Shown here one piece after another: positions 16,844 to 25,344 of a stretch of DNA of 64,000 bases. The position numbers and the translations under genes were made by a program. The notes below the pieces were generated by a model. It searched no databases, had not been told where the DNA came from, and was given only the letters and a program-made list of their open reading frames with translations. The DNA is from Ignavibacteriales bacterium (GTDB taxonomy: Bacteria; Bacteroidota; Ignavibacteria; UBA10030; SZUA-254): NCBI GenBank assembly GCA_016214905.1, contig JACRMQ010000008.1, positions 1-64,000 of the forward strand, given 5' to 3'. The stretch's first letter is position 1; each line of letters begins with the position of its first letter.

Positions 16844-19582
16844 TTACTTCATCAGTATCATCTTACGGGTAAACGATGTTGTACCGGCTTCCATCTTGTA
16901 GAGATAGATACCGCTTGCAACACTCATACCTGCATCGTCTTTTCCGTTCCATGTAACTGATTGATAACCGGCGCTTTGTTCGCCATCGAAGAGCGTCGTT
17001 ACCAGCATACCAAGTGCATTATAAACTGAAATCTTGACATGCTCTGCCTGCGGCAGTTCATAACGGATTTGAGTTGTTGGATTGAACGGGTTCGGATGGT
17101 TTTGCCGTAACGCAAATTCCGTCGGTACTCCGAGTTCATCACCAACACTGGTTACCATTATTGAAACTTCATTGGAATAATTACTTTCGTTACCTGAGAA
17201 ATCGAAAGCTGATACTTTGTAATAGTAGGTCGCACCCACCGTCACCGCGGCATCGGTATACTGAACATCGGCAGTTGTACCTAATGGTGTACCGCTTGGA
17301 ATAAAGTCTGGTGTAGTGCCTCTATACACCGCAAAATATTTGAAATCGGTATCAGTCGGAACACTCATATCTAAACGAACAACACTGCTGCCGCTCTGTG
17401 CCGCAATTGCCGGAGCAAACGGAGCAAGATTATCTATAGAGTAACCGCTCATCGTCGAAGAAGTATAGACCACGTTTGTTGCTGTATAACCAACGACCTC
17501 GAACATGGTAGTCACCAATCCCGATGCCGTTGAATCATATAGCGTTGGTACAACAAGTGAATATATTGTTTGTTTGAGTGCTTTGAACTCACCCACTTTT
17601 GTCCAAACACTGCCGCTCAATAAAACCGCATTACCACCGCCAACTTTTTGCAACATATCTCTGTAAGAGGATGCTGTAACTATGGTTTTACCAAGTGCTA
17701 CTCCGGCTGAATCTTGTCTGAGAACTAAATAGTTCGTAACAGGATCCGGATAATTTTCTGCCGGGAATTTATTCCAGACTATTTGAACTTGTTTGCCCTG
17801 ATCGTTTGGTATATCGGTAATCGAAGCTATTGAGGCAGCTCCGGCTCCCAGCTTTACCATTTCGATTGAAGAACGTAACAATGCCGAGGCATACTCATAA
17901 TTATGAACACCATAGCTACCATCGTTGACAACGAAGAAGTAGTTGTATGCCGCAGCTTTCTGCACAGTCGATAAAAGCGATGATGTATGAGTTAGCGGTT
18001 GAGTAGTATCACCTGTTGTTGCGTGCGGTAATAATACTCTTAACTCTTCCAGTAATGCCTTTATCTTATCTTGGCTTTGTTCAACAAATTCTAACGAGAC
18101 AGTACCGTGACATTCTTTACATCCAACCGGATTGAGTATATCATCAGTAGCATCATCGGGTGTATCATTATCAAATGCAACCCTAAAGGTATGGCCACCA
18201 AGCTTGCCTCTATACTGACTGAATGGAATACCGGGCAATAGAAGTGTATCCGCTCCGGCAATTGTTGCCATATGACACTCTACGCATGTACCCGAAATGC
18301 TTGAGTGGGATGAATTACGATATTGATAACCTGGGAATTGCAATCCGCCCCACGTACCAATTCCGCTCGTTCCTAAAGTAAACGGTGTACCATTAACACC
18401 AGCAATCATTGGACCCTGTAGTGAATAATGTAAACCGCGCCCACTGATTCGAGTCTTATGACATCCATCGCAAGCATCGTCAAGAGAAGCAACTCTCAAC
18501 TGTGCAAAATTTGCATCGCTATGAGGATCATGGCAAGCTGTACATGTAACCGATTGTACATCTGGGTACGGCGCACCTGTAACATTATGACCTAAGTTTT
18601 CAGTAACAAAACCCTGAGCAGTATGGCATTGGGCGCAATTTGCGCTGTTCATGTGTTCCTCCTCACCGGGTTCACCTTTCGCTTTTGCATGGGCAGTACT
18701 GCCCCACTCATAATTTTTGATGTGTCCGAATTTTCGACCATGGCATTGACCGCAAACATCTGCAGAGTAACTGACTGCAATTTTATTGTTCGATTTATCG
18801 CCCATGTGCAAACTGCCCGGACCATGACAATTCTCGCACTGTATATTTGAAACGTTTGCAAGTGTTGGGAAATTTGTTTTAATAGAATCCCAAACACCCG
18901 GATGTTGCGGACTTGGAATTGCAAAACCTAATCCTGTTGCAACATCATCCCATCCACCATTGACGGCAGTTCCGAGCGCATCGTAACCAACCGTATGACA
19001 ATAAACACAGTTCCCTGAATAATGGTCACTGCTATCTACATTATATGCGAATATACCTGCGTGTCCGGTTTTTTCCCAATCGGCCATTTTAGAATCATGG
19101 CATCCGAATCCACAAGATGCAGGATCTGTTGCGGGTCCTGTAATATTTCCTACACCAACCCAATAAGCTGAGTTGATGTAAACGGTTGTTGCACCAGTAC
19201 CATGACTTGTAGTTACGGTAAGATCTACTTTATATTCTCCGGTTGTATCCGGGATAAAATATGTTGTTGTATCTGTATGAACGATTGTTGCAAATCCACC
19301 GGGTGGATTTGTCAATGTCCAATCTTCAGTAATTATTGTATCAATCCAACTATTAATAGGATTGGTTCCGGAAGTATATAATGCTAATGCTTCCAACCAA
19401 ACTTTTTGTCCCTTGCCAACATTTGGTAAACCACTTGATAAAGTGTTAAACCTCCCTGCGGCTTTTAGATCGGGTGAAACTCCTTTTACATTTATTCTTA
19501 CAGTCTGGATCTGTCCGTAACACAGACTCCCCATGGCAAGAATAAGAAGAAGTATTAGAACATTTAATGACAAACGTGACAT
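16844..19582 (-). CDS. Large nonaheme-type c cytochrome with FN3-like domain and T9SS sorting tail
   Basis: A 912-residue exported protein. Signal peptide 1-23. An N-terminal beta domain (25-140) precedes eight CXXCH motifs (CVYCH, CENCH, CGQCH, CAQCH, CTACH, CDGCH, CVECH, CKECH) plus one CX3CH (CGFGCH) that lies first in the series and may bind a ninth heme. Residues about 720-810 are fibronectin type III-like (TYYYKVSAFDFSGNESNYSNEV). The final 85 residues are a T9SS type A sorting domain (FALRQNHPNPFNPTTQIRYE...). Expected location: cell surface. It has a perfect ribosome site (AAAGGAG) and a sigma-54 promoter 51 nt upstream of the start. Together with the neighbour at 14879 it forms a pair of surface cytochromes, probable terminal electron donors to outside acceptors; substrate unknown. 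Confidence 0.93.
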   Translation of the reverse strand: MSRLSLNVLILLLILAMGSLCYGQIQTVRINVKGVSPDLKAAGRFNTLSSGLPNVGKGQKVWLEALALYTSGTNPINSWIDTIITEDWTLTNPPGGFATIVHTDTTTYFIPDTTGEYKVDLTVTTSHGTGATTVYINSAYWVGVGNITGPATDPASCGFGCHDSKMADWEKTGHAGIFAYNVDSSDHYSGNCVYCHTVGYDALGTAVNGGWDDVATGLGFAIPSPQHPGVWDSIKTNFPTLANVSNIQCENCHGPGSLHMGDKSNNKIAVSYSADVCGQCHGRKFGHIKNYEWGSTAHAKAKGEPGEEEHMNSANCAQCHTAQGFVTENLGHNVTGAPYPDVQSVTCTACHDPHSDANFAQLRVASLDDACDGCHKTRISGRGLHYSLQGPMIAGVNGTPFTLGTSGIGTWGGLQFPGYQYRNSSHSSISGTCVECHMATIAGADTLLLPGIPFSQYRGKLGGHTFRVAFDNDTPDDATDDILNPVGCKECHGTVSLEFVEQSQDKIKALLEELRVLLPHATTGDTTQPLTHTSSLLSTVQKAAAYNYFFVVNDGSYGVHNYEYASALLRSSIEMVKLGAGAASIASITDIPNDQGKQVQIVWNKFPAENYPDPVTNYLVLRQDSAGVALGKTIVTASSYRDMLQKVGGGNAVLLSGSVWTKVGEFKALKQTIYSLVVPTLYDSTASGLVTTMFEVVGYTATNVVYTSSTMSGYSIDNLAPFAPAIAAQSGSSVVRLDMSVPTDTDFKYFAVYRGTTPDFIPSGTPLGTTADVQYTDAAVTVGATYYYKVSAFDFSGNESNYSNEVSIMVTSVGDELGVPTEFALRQNHPNPFNPTTQIRYELPQAEHVKISVYNALGMLVTTLFDGEQSAGYQSVTWNGKDDAGMSVASGIYLYKMEAGTTSFTRKMILMK

Positions 19583-19632
19583 AAAACATCTCCTTTAATA
19601 TGTACGTAATAATGAGTTAACCGGATAATTAG

Positions 19633-19648
19633 CGCAATATATATGCCA
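19633..19648 (-). promoter_or_regulatory. Sigma-54 promoter for the 912-residue cytochrome gene
   Basis: Minus-strand TGGCATATATATTGCG: -24 box TGGCAT, five spacer bases, -12 box TTGCG, with GG and GC at the required ten-base separation. The -12 box is 51 nt from the start codon at 19582. Confidence 0.75.
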
Positions 19649-19709
19649 TTTATCCAATGCAGCGGAATATACAAATTTAATTGAATTTTGCAAATTCTAT
19701 CTTCCGATA

Positions 19710-19736
19710 TCTCATCACTGATAATAACTGATGAGA
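19710..19736. promoter_or_regulatory. Inverted repeat, candidate activator site upstream of the sigma-54 promoter
   Basis: TCTCATCA (19710-19717) and TGATGAGA (19729-19736) are perfect inverted arms separated by 11 nt. The centre is about 75 nt upstream of the -24 box at 19643-19648, a usual position for enhancer-binding protein sites. No gene ends here that would need a terminator. Confidence 0.45.
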
Positions 19737-19978
19737 ATTTTAACTCACCATCCAACCCACTCGTAAATAGTCTTGATCAACTCACTTAATTACTCGCTAC
19801 AGACTCGTCTGCAATCAATTTTAAATTGTAGAATTTTCTGTCCGAATTTTTGAGAAATTTTCAATTTATTTTTTTGCTTTATGAAAATCATCATTTCTTA
19901 AATGAATAGAAGATATTTTCATGAAAAATATTCTGGCATACAAATGAAACCTTCATGCTATCAAGAATGGAGAACGGT

Positions 19979-20461
19979 ATGAAGGTAAATCTTAAATATG
20001 GATTTTTTTTAATCCTGGTTAATATGATCTCGCTTAATGCGTTATCTCAAAACCTCGGTTCAATTCGAATTCCATCATCGCAACTCGATTATGAATCTCG
20101 ACATTGTATGAGATGTCACGATGGTTCTCGCGGACAAACGATTGAACTACGACCGGTAAACGCTCCGATTGAATTTGACCGCGGATTATGGATGAGAACA
20201 AAAAATCATTCTATCGGGATGTCGTACTCCGAAACTGAAAATAAAAATCCCCGAGAGTATGTACCGGTAGGTGCATTGAATCCGAACATTAAACTCATCG
20301 ATGGAAAAATTGGGTGCTTGAGCTGCCATGTGGCAAAACCACAGCTGCTTGCATCGTTATCGGTTGAAACAAATTCTGCGGATAATGAATGTGGAGTTGA
20401 TGTCGAAGGAACAACTAAAGCTTTTAAGGGAAACCTTTGTCTCTATTGCCATAGAAAATAA
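19979..20461 (+). CDS. Small triheme c-type cytochrome
   Basis: About 160 residues from ATG 19979, chosen because GGAGA lies eight nt before it and the signal peptide MKVNLKYGFFLILVNMISLNALSQ then begins cleanly; an in-frame ATG at 19955 is less likely. Three heme motifs are seen: CMRCH, CLSCH and CLYCH, the last five residues from the C-terminus. Additional histidines (for example in TKNHSIGM) could serve as distal ligands. Likely periplasmic electron shuttle. It is the only plus-strand gene in the cytochrome island and ends in a strong terminator hairpin. Confidence 0.85.
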   Translation: MKVNLKYGFFLILVNMISLNALSQNLGSIRIPSSQLDYESRHCMRCHDGSRGQTIELRPVNAPIEFDRGLWMRTKNHSIGMSYSETENKNPREYVPVGALNPNIKLIDGKIGCLSCHVAKPQLLASLSVETNSADNECGVDVEGTTKAFKGNLCLYCHRK

Positions 20462-20488
20462 TAATTCATTTTAAATAGCCCCCTCCAT

Positions 20489-20522
20489 AATTCGCCGAGA
20501 AAGTTATCTCTTTCGGCGAATT
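20489..20522 (+). terminator. Terminator of the triheme gene overlapping the facing gene's end
   Basis: Arms AATTCGCCGA (20489-20498) and TCGGCGAATT (20513-20522) make a 10-bp stem, followed on the plus strand by TGTTTTGCTTTCTTTTTT. The right arm lies inside the last codons of the facing minus-strand gene (stop at 20504). Confidence 0.8.
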
Positions 20523-21586
20523 TGTTTTGCTTTCTTTTTTAAAACTTTTGCTTCGTCACTTTTACCGACTTTCTCTAATAATTCTGCCCGAAGCATAGGA
20601 ATTCTGTAATCATATGGTGAAAGTTCTGCGGCTCGGTTCATCTCCTCTTCTGAAACGCTGAGTCTACCCATCATTCCAAACAAATATCCCAAATAACAAT
20701 GCGCAATCGCAATGGTATCGGATTGTTGCAACACTTTTTTTAGAATATCCAATGCTTGCGTGGTATCTCCCTGTTTCGCCGCAATCAATCCCGATAAACT
20801 GAGTGCTTCAATTGAACCCGGAATAATTTTAAGAGCAATTGAAATATTTTTATCTGCTATTTCGATGTTCGATTCCTCAAGCGCAACTTCGGTCAAGAGA
20901 ATCAGTGGTTCTGCAAAACCAGTGTCAATAGAAGCTGCTTCTTGCGCATATTTTTTCGCAGTATCAAGTTCTCCGCGATTGAACTTCATACCTGCCATAT
21001 TATAAAGACGTAGCGCATGTTTGTCGGGTTGACGAGAAAACTTGTGTTGTACAGTCAGATTGCGTTTCCCTTCAAATCGCTCACGGACAAACTCGAACAA
21101 TTGTTCCCTACCCACGATAGTGAAACCAGAAAGATGATAAACAATCTTTCCTTGTTCATCTATAACAAATGTAGTTGGGACTGCAATAACACCATATTGG
21201 CGAAATGTTTTAAGCTGTTCATCGAAAACAATTGGAAATGATATTTTCTTCTTGCTTATTGTTTCGACAATCCGTTGCTTCAACGAGTCGGAAATTGCTT
21301 GTTGCTCTACACATACTCCAACAGCATCCAACACTTGCGTATGATAGCGATTATATAATTCTTCTACCGTATCAATCATTTCAATTGAGTCGTGACCCCA
21401 TGTAGCCCAGAATAAAACGATCGTAAATTTTCCGGTAAACCGTTTCTCGGTTGAAAAAATGTTCCCGTTTATATCCTTCAGACTGAAATCCGGAGCTTGC
21501 GATTGCATCGCTAATTGGGAATAGACCTGTGTTACGGTGATTAAAAGAAATATTAAATATCTCATTTGACTTTTAATAATTACCAT
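20504..21586 (-). CDS. TlpA/redoxin-like exported protein with TPR repeats and no CXXC
   Basis: About 360 residues. The open frame extends to 21613; ATG 21586 (MVIIKSQMRYLIFLL) or ATG 21565 (MRYLIFLL) give better signal peptides, and the choice between them is uncertain. An AhpC/TlpA-type thioredoxin fold follows (PDFSLKDINGNIFS; FTIVLFWATW; cis-Pro in VIAVPTTFVID). At the active-site position, where TlpA has WCXXC, this protein reads WATWGHDS: both cysteines are missing, so it cannot act as a normal disulfide reductase. The C-terminal half is TPR-like (four or so repeats, e.g. EALSLSGLIAAKQGDTTQAL). It lies directly downstream of the 15-heme cytochrome gene, so a scaffolding or chaperone role in cytochrome handling is plausible but unproven. 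Confidence 0.8.
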   Translation of the reverse strand: MVIIKSQMRYLIFLLITVTQVYSQLAMQSQAPDFSLKDINGNIFSTEKRFTGKFTIVLFWATWGHDSIEMIDTVEELYNRYHTQVLDAVGVCVEQQAISDSLKQRIVETISKKKISFPIVFDEQLKTFRQYGVIAVPTTFVIDEQGKIVYHLSGFTIVGREQLFEFVRERFEGKRNLTVQHKFSRQPDKHALRLYNMAGMKFNRGELDTAKKYAQEAASIDTGFAEPLILLTEVALEESNIEIADKNISIALKIIPGSIEALSLSGLIAAKQGDTTQALDILKKVLQQSDTIAIAHCYLGYLFGMMGRLSVSEEEMNRAAELSPYDYRIPMLRAELLEKVGKSDEAKVLKKKAKQIRRKR

Positions 21587-21613
21587 CACCCATTCTTTCA
21601 ACGTGGATAACAA

Positions 21614-22969
21614 TTATTCCTCATCCGTTTTTTCAATAAGGGTCTCGTTTTTATTTCTCTTATAACTAAATGGTGCATGGCATCCCGGAGAACATTTTCC
21701 GCCATTCGGTTCTTTCTCGAACTTGATCGGTAGCATCCACTGGCCGAATGGAACCGCCTCGCGGATGTGTCTGTCATAATTGCTCGCATGAGTTTCATGG
21801 CATGCACGGCAGGTTCGCCCTTTAACTTTTTTGTTGACATGAAGATAATGAAGATTCCTGCTACCATCCCGGAATCCCGTTAATGTCATGGTTGCAGGAT
21901 CTTGTACGAGTGTATTTTGGTGACAGTTGAAACAAAGCTCATATTTCTCCGGAGCAAAGGGTGAATAAAACTCCGGCGGGTATGTTTGAGTTAAGAGGCG
22001 GAAATTTTGCGAGCCATGAACTTCATGGCATCCCGAACAGTCGCGTTCGCGGATTGGACCGTGCCAATTGATATTTTTATCGAACAATGTCTTCATATCC
22101 GAGAGTTTGCTGCCTTTCGCAACCAACTGCTTATCATGACATTTCAGGCAAAGCGTCATCGGTTCTTCTGTAAGTTGTTTTATATGGTTTGCCGTGTGCG
22201 GAGAATGACAAGCCATACACTTTTTTTCTTCATCAAGAGCTAAATGCTTCACCGACATTTTAGTCGTTGAATTTTGAATCGCAGGATGACAAGCAAAGCA
22301 TTGATCCGGAGGGTTTGAACTTAATAAAAATTTTGCATCAGCACTGTGTGGATTATGGCACTTAGCGCAATTTTCACGTGCAGGTTTATGCATATTTTTT
22401 GCTGCCGCGAATGATTCCTGAAAATCTGTGTGACATTGAAAACAAAGCTCGTTAGTCTCTTTCGAAAGCAATTTCGATTTCTCGCTCATGTGCGGAAGAT
22501 GACACGATAAACATTCACCTTCTGCTGCCGGTCCATGTGTGAATTTTTTAGTCATAAGATTTTTGGGGTGACACGAAAAACAGAGATCACTTGTTGAAGA
22601 TTTCCTTAATTGAAATTGTCTATCCGACTGGTGAGGGTCATGGCACTTCGTGCATTCTCCTTTCGCAACAGGCAAATGTAGGTTTCCTTTTTTCTCCATC
22701 GGTTCGTGACATTTATTGCATGTCTCTTCTGAATTTTTTATCGGAACAAATTTATGTTTTTCATCTTTTACAAGTTGATGGCAGGTAATACATTCACCAA
22801 CCGCAGCAGGGCCGTGCACAAATTTTGCCTTGCCAATACCGCTATGACACTTTGCCGTGACGCAAGATTCTTTTGGTTTTTCCTGGGCAAATCCTGTATT
22901 GCCTAATTTCAATGAAAGAATTAAAAAAGACACAATAATTATACAAATTATACGTTTCATATCAAGCAC
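21614..22969 (-). CDS. Multiheme c cytochrome (13 CXXCH plus two variant sites) of the doubled-CXXCH type
   Basis: A 451-residue exported protein with signal peptide (about 1-28). Thirteen CXXCH motifs occur at regular 15-35 residue spacing: CITCH, CNKCH, CTKCH, CFSCH, CLSCH, CFQCH, CAKCH, CFACH, CMACH, CLKCH, CSGCH, CFNCH, CRACH. In addition, CVTAKCH (CX4CH) near the N-terminus and CSPGCH (CX3CH) near the C-terminus look like two more heme sites, giving up to 15. The repeated pattern CHxPH / GPAAxGxCxxCH is that of the doubled-CXXCH (DmsE/MtrA-like periplasmic) family. Such proteins act as heme wires through or near the outer membrane. Overlapping context: the redoxin-TPR gene follows on the same strand. 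A weak TGGCAT box lies upstream (22992-23007). Confidence 0.92.
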   Translation of the reverse strand: MLDMKRIICIIIVSFLILSLKLGNTGFAQEKPKESCVTAKCHSGIGKAKFVHGPAAVGECITCHQLVKDEKHKFVPIKNSEETCNKCHEPMEKKGNLHLPVAKGECTKCHDPHQSDRQFQLRKSSTSDLCFSCHPKNLMTKKFTHGPAAEGECLSCHLPHMSEKSKLLSKETNELCFQCHTDFQESFAAAKNMHKPARENCAKCHNPHSADAKFLLSSNPPDQCFACHPAIQNSTTKMSVKHLALDEEKKCMACHSPHTANHIKQLTEEPMTLCLKCHDKQLVAKGSKLSDMKTLFDKNINWHGPIRERDCSGCHEVHGSQNFRLLTQTYPPEFYSPFAPEKYELCFNCHQNTLVQDPATMTLTGFRDGSRNLHYLHVNKKVKGRTCRACHETHASNYDRHIREAVPFGQWMLPIKFEKEPNGGKCSPGCHAPFSYKRNKNETLIEKTDEE

Positions 22970-23032
22970 CCATAAAATATAATATTTGATTTGTGATGAT
23001 CATGCCAAAATTATTCCGATTCATTTATTAAA

Positions 23033-24505
23033 TCATGCAACAACCGGGAAATTAATTCCGATTGAACTTTGATGATGTTTCGTTGAATGGTGATCCCCTT
23101 GCATATACTTTTTCAGGAAAGAATTTTTCATCATCAGTCTGGTGGCAAGCAACAAATAATCTCTTCTAAATACATTCGTATCGGCTGAAAATTGGGGTAC
23201 CTTCCACATATAAAATTGTTTATAACAATTTACGATAGCGTTATTAATCTCATCGAGTGTCATCGTTTTTGGTTTTACAATCGGAGTTATGAGATTATAT
23301 TTTGAATAATCCCATTCTTCGATATAAGGTTTTAAATCTTTATATAAATCAGAGTAGGGCCAAGGTGTGATTGCAAGAAAATGTCCGAAATCGGGATTGT
23401 AGTGTTTAGCAAGCTCTAATGTAGTGGCTATTGATTCCTGCGTTTCATCCGGCATCCCAAGAACGAATGAGCATTCCGATATCATTCCGTTGGCAGCTAT
23501 CAATCTGAGCGTCTCTTGAGATTGTTCGCACTTGATATCTTTCTTAAAAACATCAAGAGATGCCTGGTTGGTAGCTTCAACTCCGACATAAACGTGTAAT
23601 ATGTTTGCTTTGCGGTATTTCCATAAAATCTTTTCATCGCGAAGGATATCTTCAACCCGAGTTTCCATCAAAAGAGACATATCCATATTTTCATGAATCA
23701 ATCTATCCAAAATCTCTTCCCAACGCTCACCGTTTTTTGTTGGATATTCATCCGATACCATCGCCACATTCACGCCGAATTTACTGTTGAGCAACTTAAG
23801 CTCATCAACAAATTTTTCCGCAGTCAATTCGCGATAACTCTTCTCCCAGAATTTTTGCTGTGAGCAGAAAATACAATCGTGCGGACAGCCGCGTGATGAA
23901 TTAATCGTTGCCATCCTCGATTTGGGTAGAACGTAAAATGTATACAAACTGTAATCGAGCAAATCCCAAGCCGGATCAAGCGAGTTTAAATCGGTTACAA
24001 ACGCCTGCGGACGTGTTGCAATAATTTTGTTTTCATCTTTATAAACAATCCCCGAAACCTTACCAAGATCATTGTCCCCATTGAGACAATTTAAAAGCGC
24101 GGGCATGGTTATTTCACCCTCTCCTCTCACAATGAAGTCTATGAACTGCGGAAAAAGCGAGAATAATTCATCGTACTGAAACGATGGATGAACATTCCCG
24201 AGCACGGTAAGAGCCGAAGGTTTTTCTTCTCTTGAAATTTTTAAAACTTCCGTTGCAGCAACGATACTTGCAGTGATAGAAGAAACACCGAGCATGTCGT
24301 ATTCTTTACCGCGAAGATATTCCCGAATCTCTTCGAGCGAATGCTGAAGCGACATGCTGTCGTATATCTCCACATTGTAGCCATGCTTTCTTAATTCACC
24401 CGCGATATATACGAGTCCAAGGGGGGGCCAGAGTCCGGCAGACTCCAGAACTCCCGAATGATACGGCGGTGTTGCGAGTATTATATTTTTAATTTTCTTT
24501 TTCAT
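23033..24505 (-). CDS. B12-binding-type radical SAM protein
   Basis: A 490-residue cytoplasmic enzyme. Residues 5-145 match the cobalamin-binding Rossmann-like domain of class B radical SAM enzymes (VYIAGELRKHGYNVEIYD; LGVSSITAS), although the classic DXHXXG histidine motif is not clear. The radical SAM core has C207-X3-C211-X2-C214 in SRGCPHDCIFC for the 4Fe-4S cluster, followed by the usual TIM-barrel segments. Family members methylate or rearrange unactivated carbons (hopanoids, bacteriochlorophyll, antibiotics); the substrate here is unknown. Its start overlaps the stop of the CcsA gene (TAATG), so it is the last gene of the cytochrome operon and may modify a cofactor, lipid or protein needed there. 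That link is inference. Confidence 0.85.
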   Translation of the reverse strand: MKKKIKNIILATPPYHSGVLESAGLWPPLGLVYIAGELRKHGYNVEIYDSMSLQHSLEEIREYLRGKEYDMLGVSSITASIVAATEVLKISREEKPSALTVLGNVHPSFQYDELFSLFPQFIDFIVRGEGEITMPALLNCLNGDNDLGKVSGIVYKDENKIIATRPQAFVTDLNSLDPAWDLLDYSLYTFYVLPKSRMATINSSRGCPHDCIFCSQQKFWEKSYRELTAEKFVDELKLLNSKFGVNVAMVSDEYPTKNGERWEEILDRLIHENMDMSLLMETRVEDILRDEKILWKYRKANILHVYVGVEATNQASLDVFKKDIKCEQSQETLRLIAANGMISECSFVLGMPDETQESIATTLELAKHYNPDFGHFLAITPWPYSDLYKDLKPYIEEWDYSKYNLITPIVKPKTMTLDEINNAIVNCYKQFYMWKVPQFSADTNVFRRDYLLLATRLMMKNSFLKKYMQGDHHSTKHHQSSIGINFPVVA

Positions 24506-25344
24506 TAAGGGACAAAATATTCAGAGTGTAACGATTTAGCCACGAACGGTAAAATAAAAATTGTGAAGATCGACATCGCGAAACATGTGACGAGGAACAT
24601 TGCCGATTTTTTTCCGCGCAATTTCCAGAAAACACGTAAGTGAGCAAAGATACCATACATCAACCAGGTAATTAACGACCAGGTTTCAATCGGGTCCCAG
24701 CCCCAGTATCGTCCCCAGCTTACATCAGCCCAAATCGACCCGGCAATTATATTTATCGTCCAAAATATAAATCCGAAACCGGCAAACTTGTAACTGTAAT
24801 CGTCGAGGATTTCCAGTGCTGGGAATTTCTGGTATCTAGGTTTCGATTCATTTTTTTCTTTTAGCAGATAGAGAACCGCAGCGCCTAAAGAAATAATGAT
24901 CGAACCCGCGGCGAGTTTCGCAAAACCAACATGGAGAACTAACCAAAAGCTCCGCAAAGATGGGGGCAAGTTCACCATCTGAGGATTCGTGAACAATGCC
25001 ACAGTAACCATAAAGAAAACAACCGGAATCACGAATAATCCTGCTGGTTGAATTTTTTTCCACTTCAAACTAAATGCTAAAAACAATACTACTGTAATCC
25101 ATGCATCGGAGGATAGCACTTCATACCGTGTCATGTATGGACCGTGTCCCTGCTCTATCCATCTTAAAAGAAGTGCAACGGAATGCGGAATCAACCCGAT
25201 TGCAGCAACTGCCAAAGCTTTTTTTATGTAGTTATCATTTTTAAAAACTAAACTGTATGCAAATAGAAATGTCGATACGATGTAGCAAACTACAGCCACC
25301 CAATGTATGATCACTTCATACTTCAACCATACGAGTTCCGACAT
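24505..25344 (-). CDS. ccsA: Cytochrome c assembly protein, CcsA/ResC family
   Basis: A 279-residue inner-membrane protein with about eight hydrophobic helices. The tryptophan-rich heme-handling signature is visible as WGRYWGWDPIETWSLITWLMYG (quoted here in part: WGWDPIETWSLITW), with conserved histidines elsewhere such as HVGFAKLAAG and HLRVFW. Family knowledge: system II cytochrome c biogenesis, in which CcsA with CcsB/ResB exports heme and attaches it to CXXCH. The ResB gene overlaps upstream by about 29 nt, and a good ribosome site (AAGGAG) precedes the start. Its presence inside the multiheme operon supplies dedicated heme-attachment capacity. Confidence 0.92.
   Translation of the reverse strand: MSELVWLKYEVIIHWVAVVCYIVSTFLFAYSLVFKNDNYIKKALAVAAIGLIPHSVALLLRWIEQGHGPYMTRYEVLSSDAWITVVLFLAFSLKWKKIQPAGLFVIPVVFFMVTVALFTNPQMVNLPPSLRSFWLVLHVGFAKLAAGSIIISLGAAVLYLLKEKNESKPRYQKFPALEILDDYSYKFAGFGFIFWTINIIAGSIWADVSWGRYWGWDPIETWSLITWLMYGIFAHLRVFWKLRGKKSAMFLVTCFAMSIFTIFILPFVAKSLHSEYFVP

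Larger units (their letters stand above)
19583..19978. other. 396-nt divergent intergenic region with sigma-54 promoter and inverted repeat
   Basis: No gene. It holds a sigma-54 promoter for the leftward cytochrome gene (19633-19648), a perfect 8-bp inverted repeat (19710-19736) placed where an activator would bind, and a TGGCAT box (19934-19939) before the rightward triheme gene that lacks a matching -12 element. Confidence 0.65.

Noticed and set aside
19934-19949. TGGCAT box before the triheme gene as a sigma-54 promoter
   Set aside because: The -12 position reads TGAAA without the GC pair, so only half of the site is present.
22992-23007. TGGCAT-GATCA-TCACA before the 15-heme gene as a sigma-54 promoter
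   Set aside because: The -12 box keeps C but not GC; too weak to list as a feature, although its position is suggestive.
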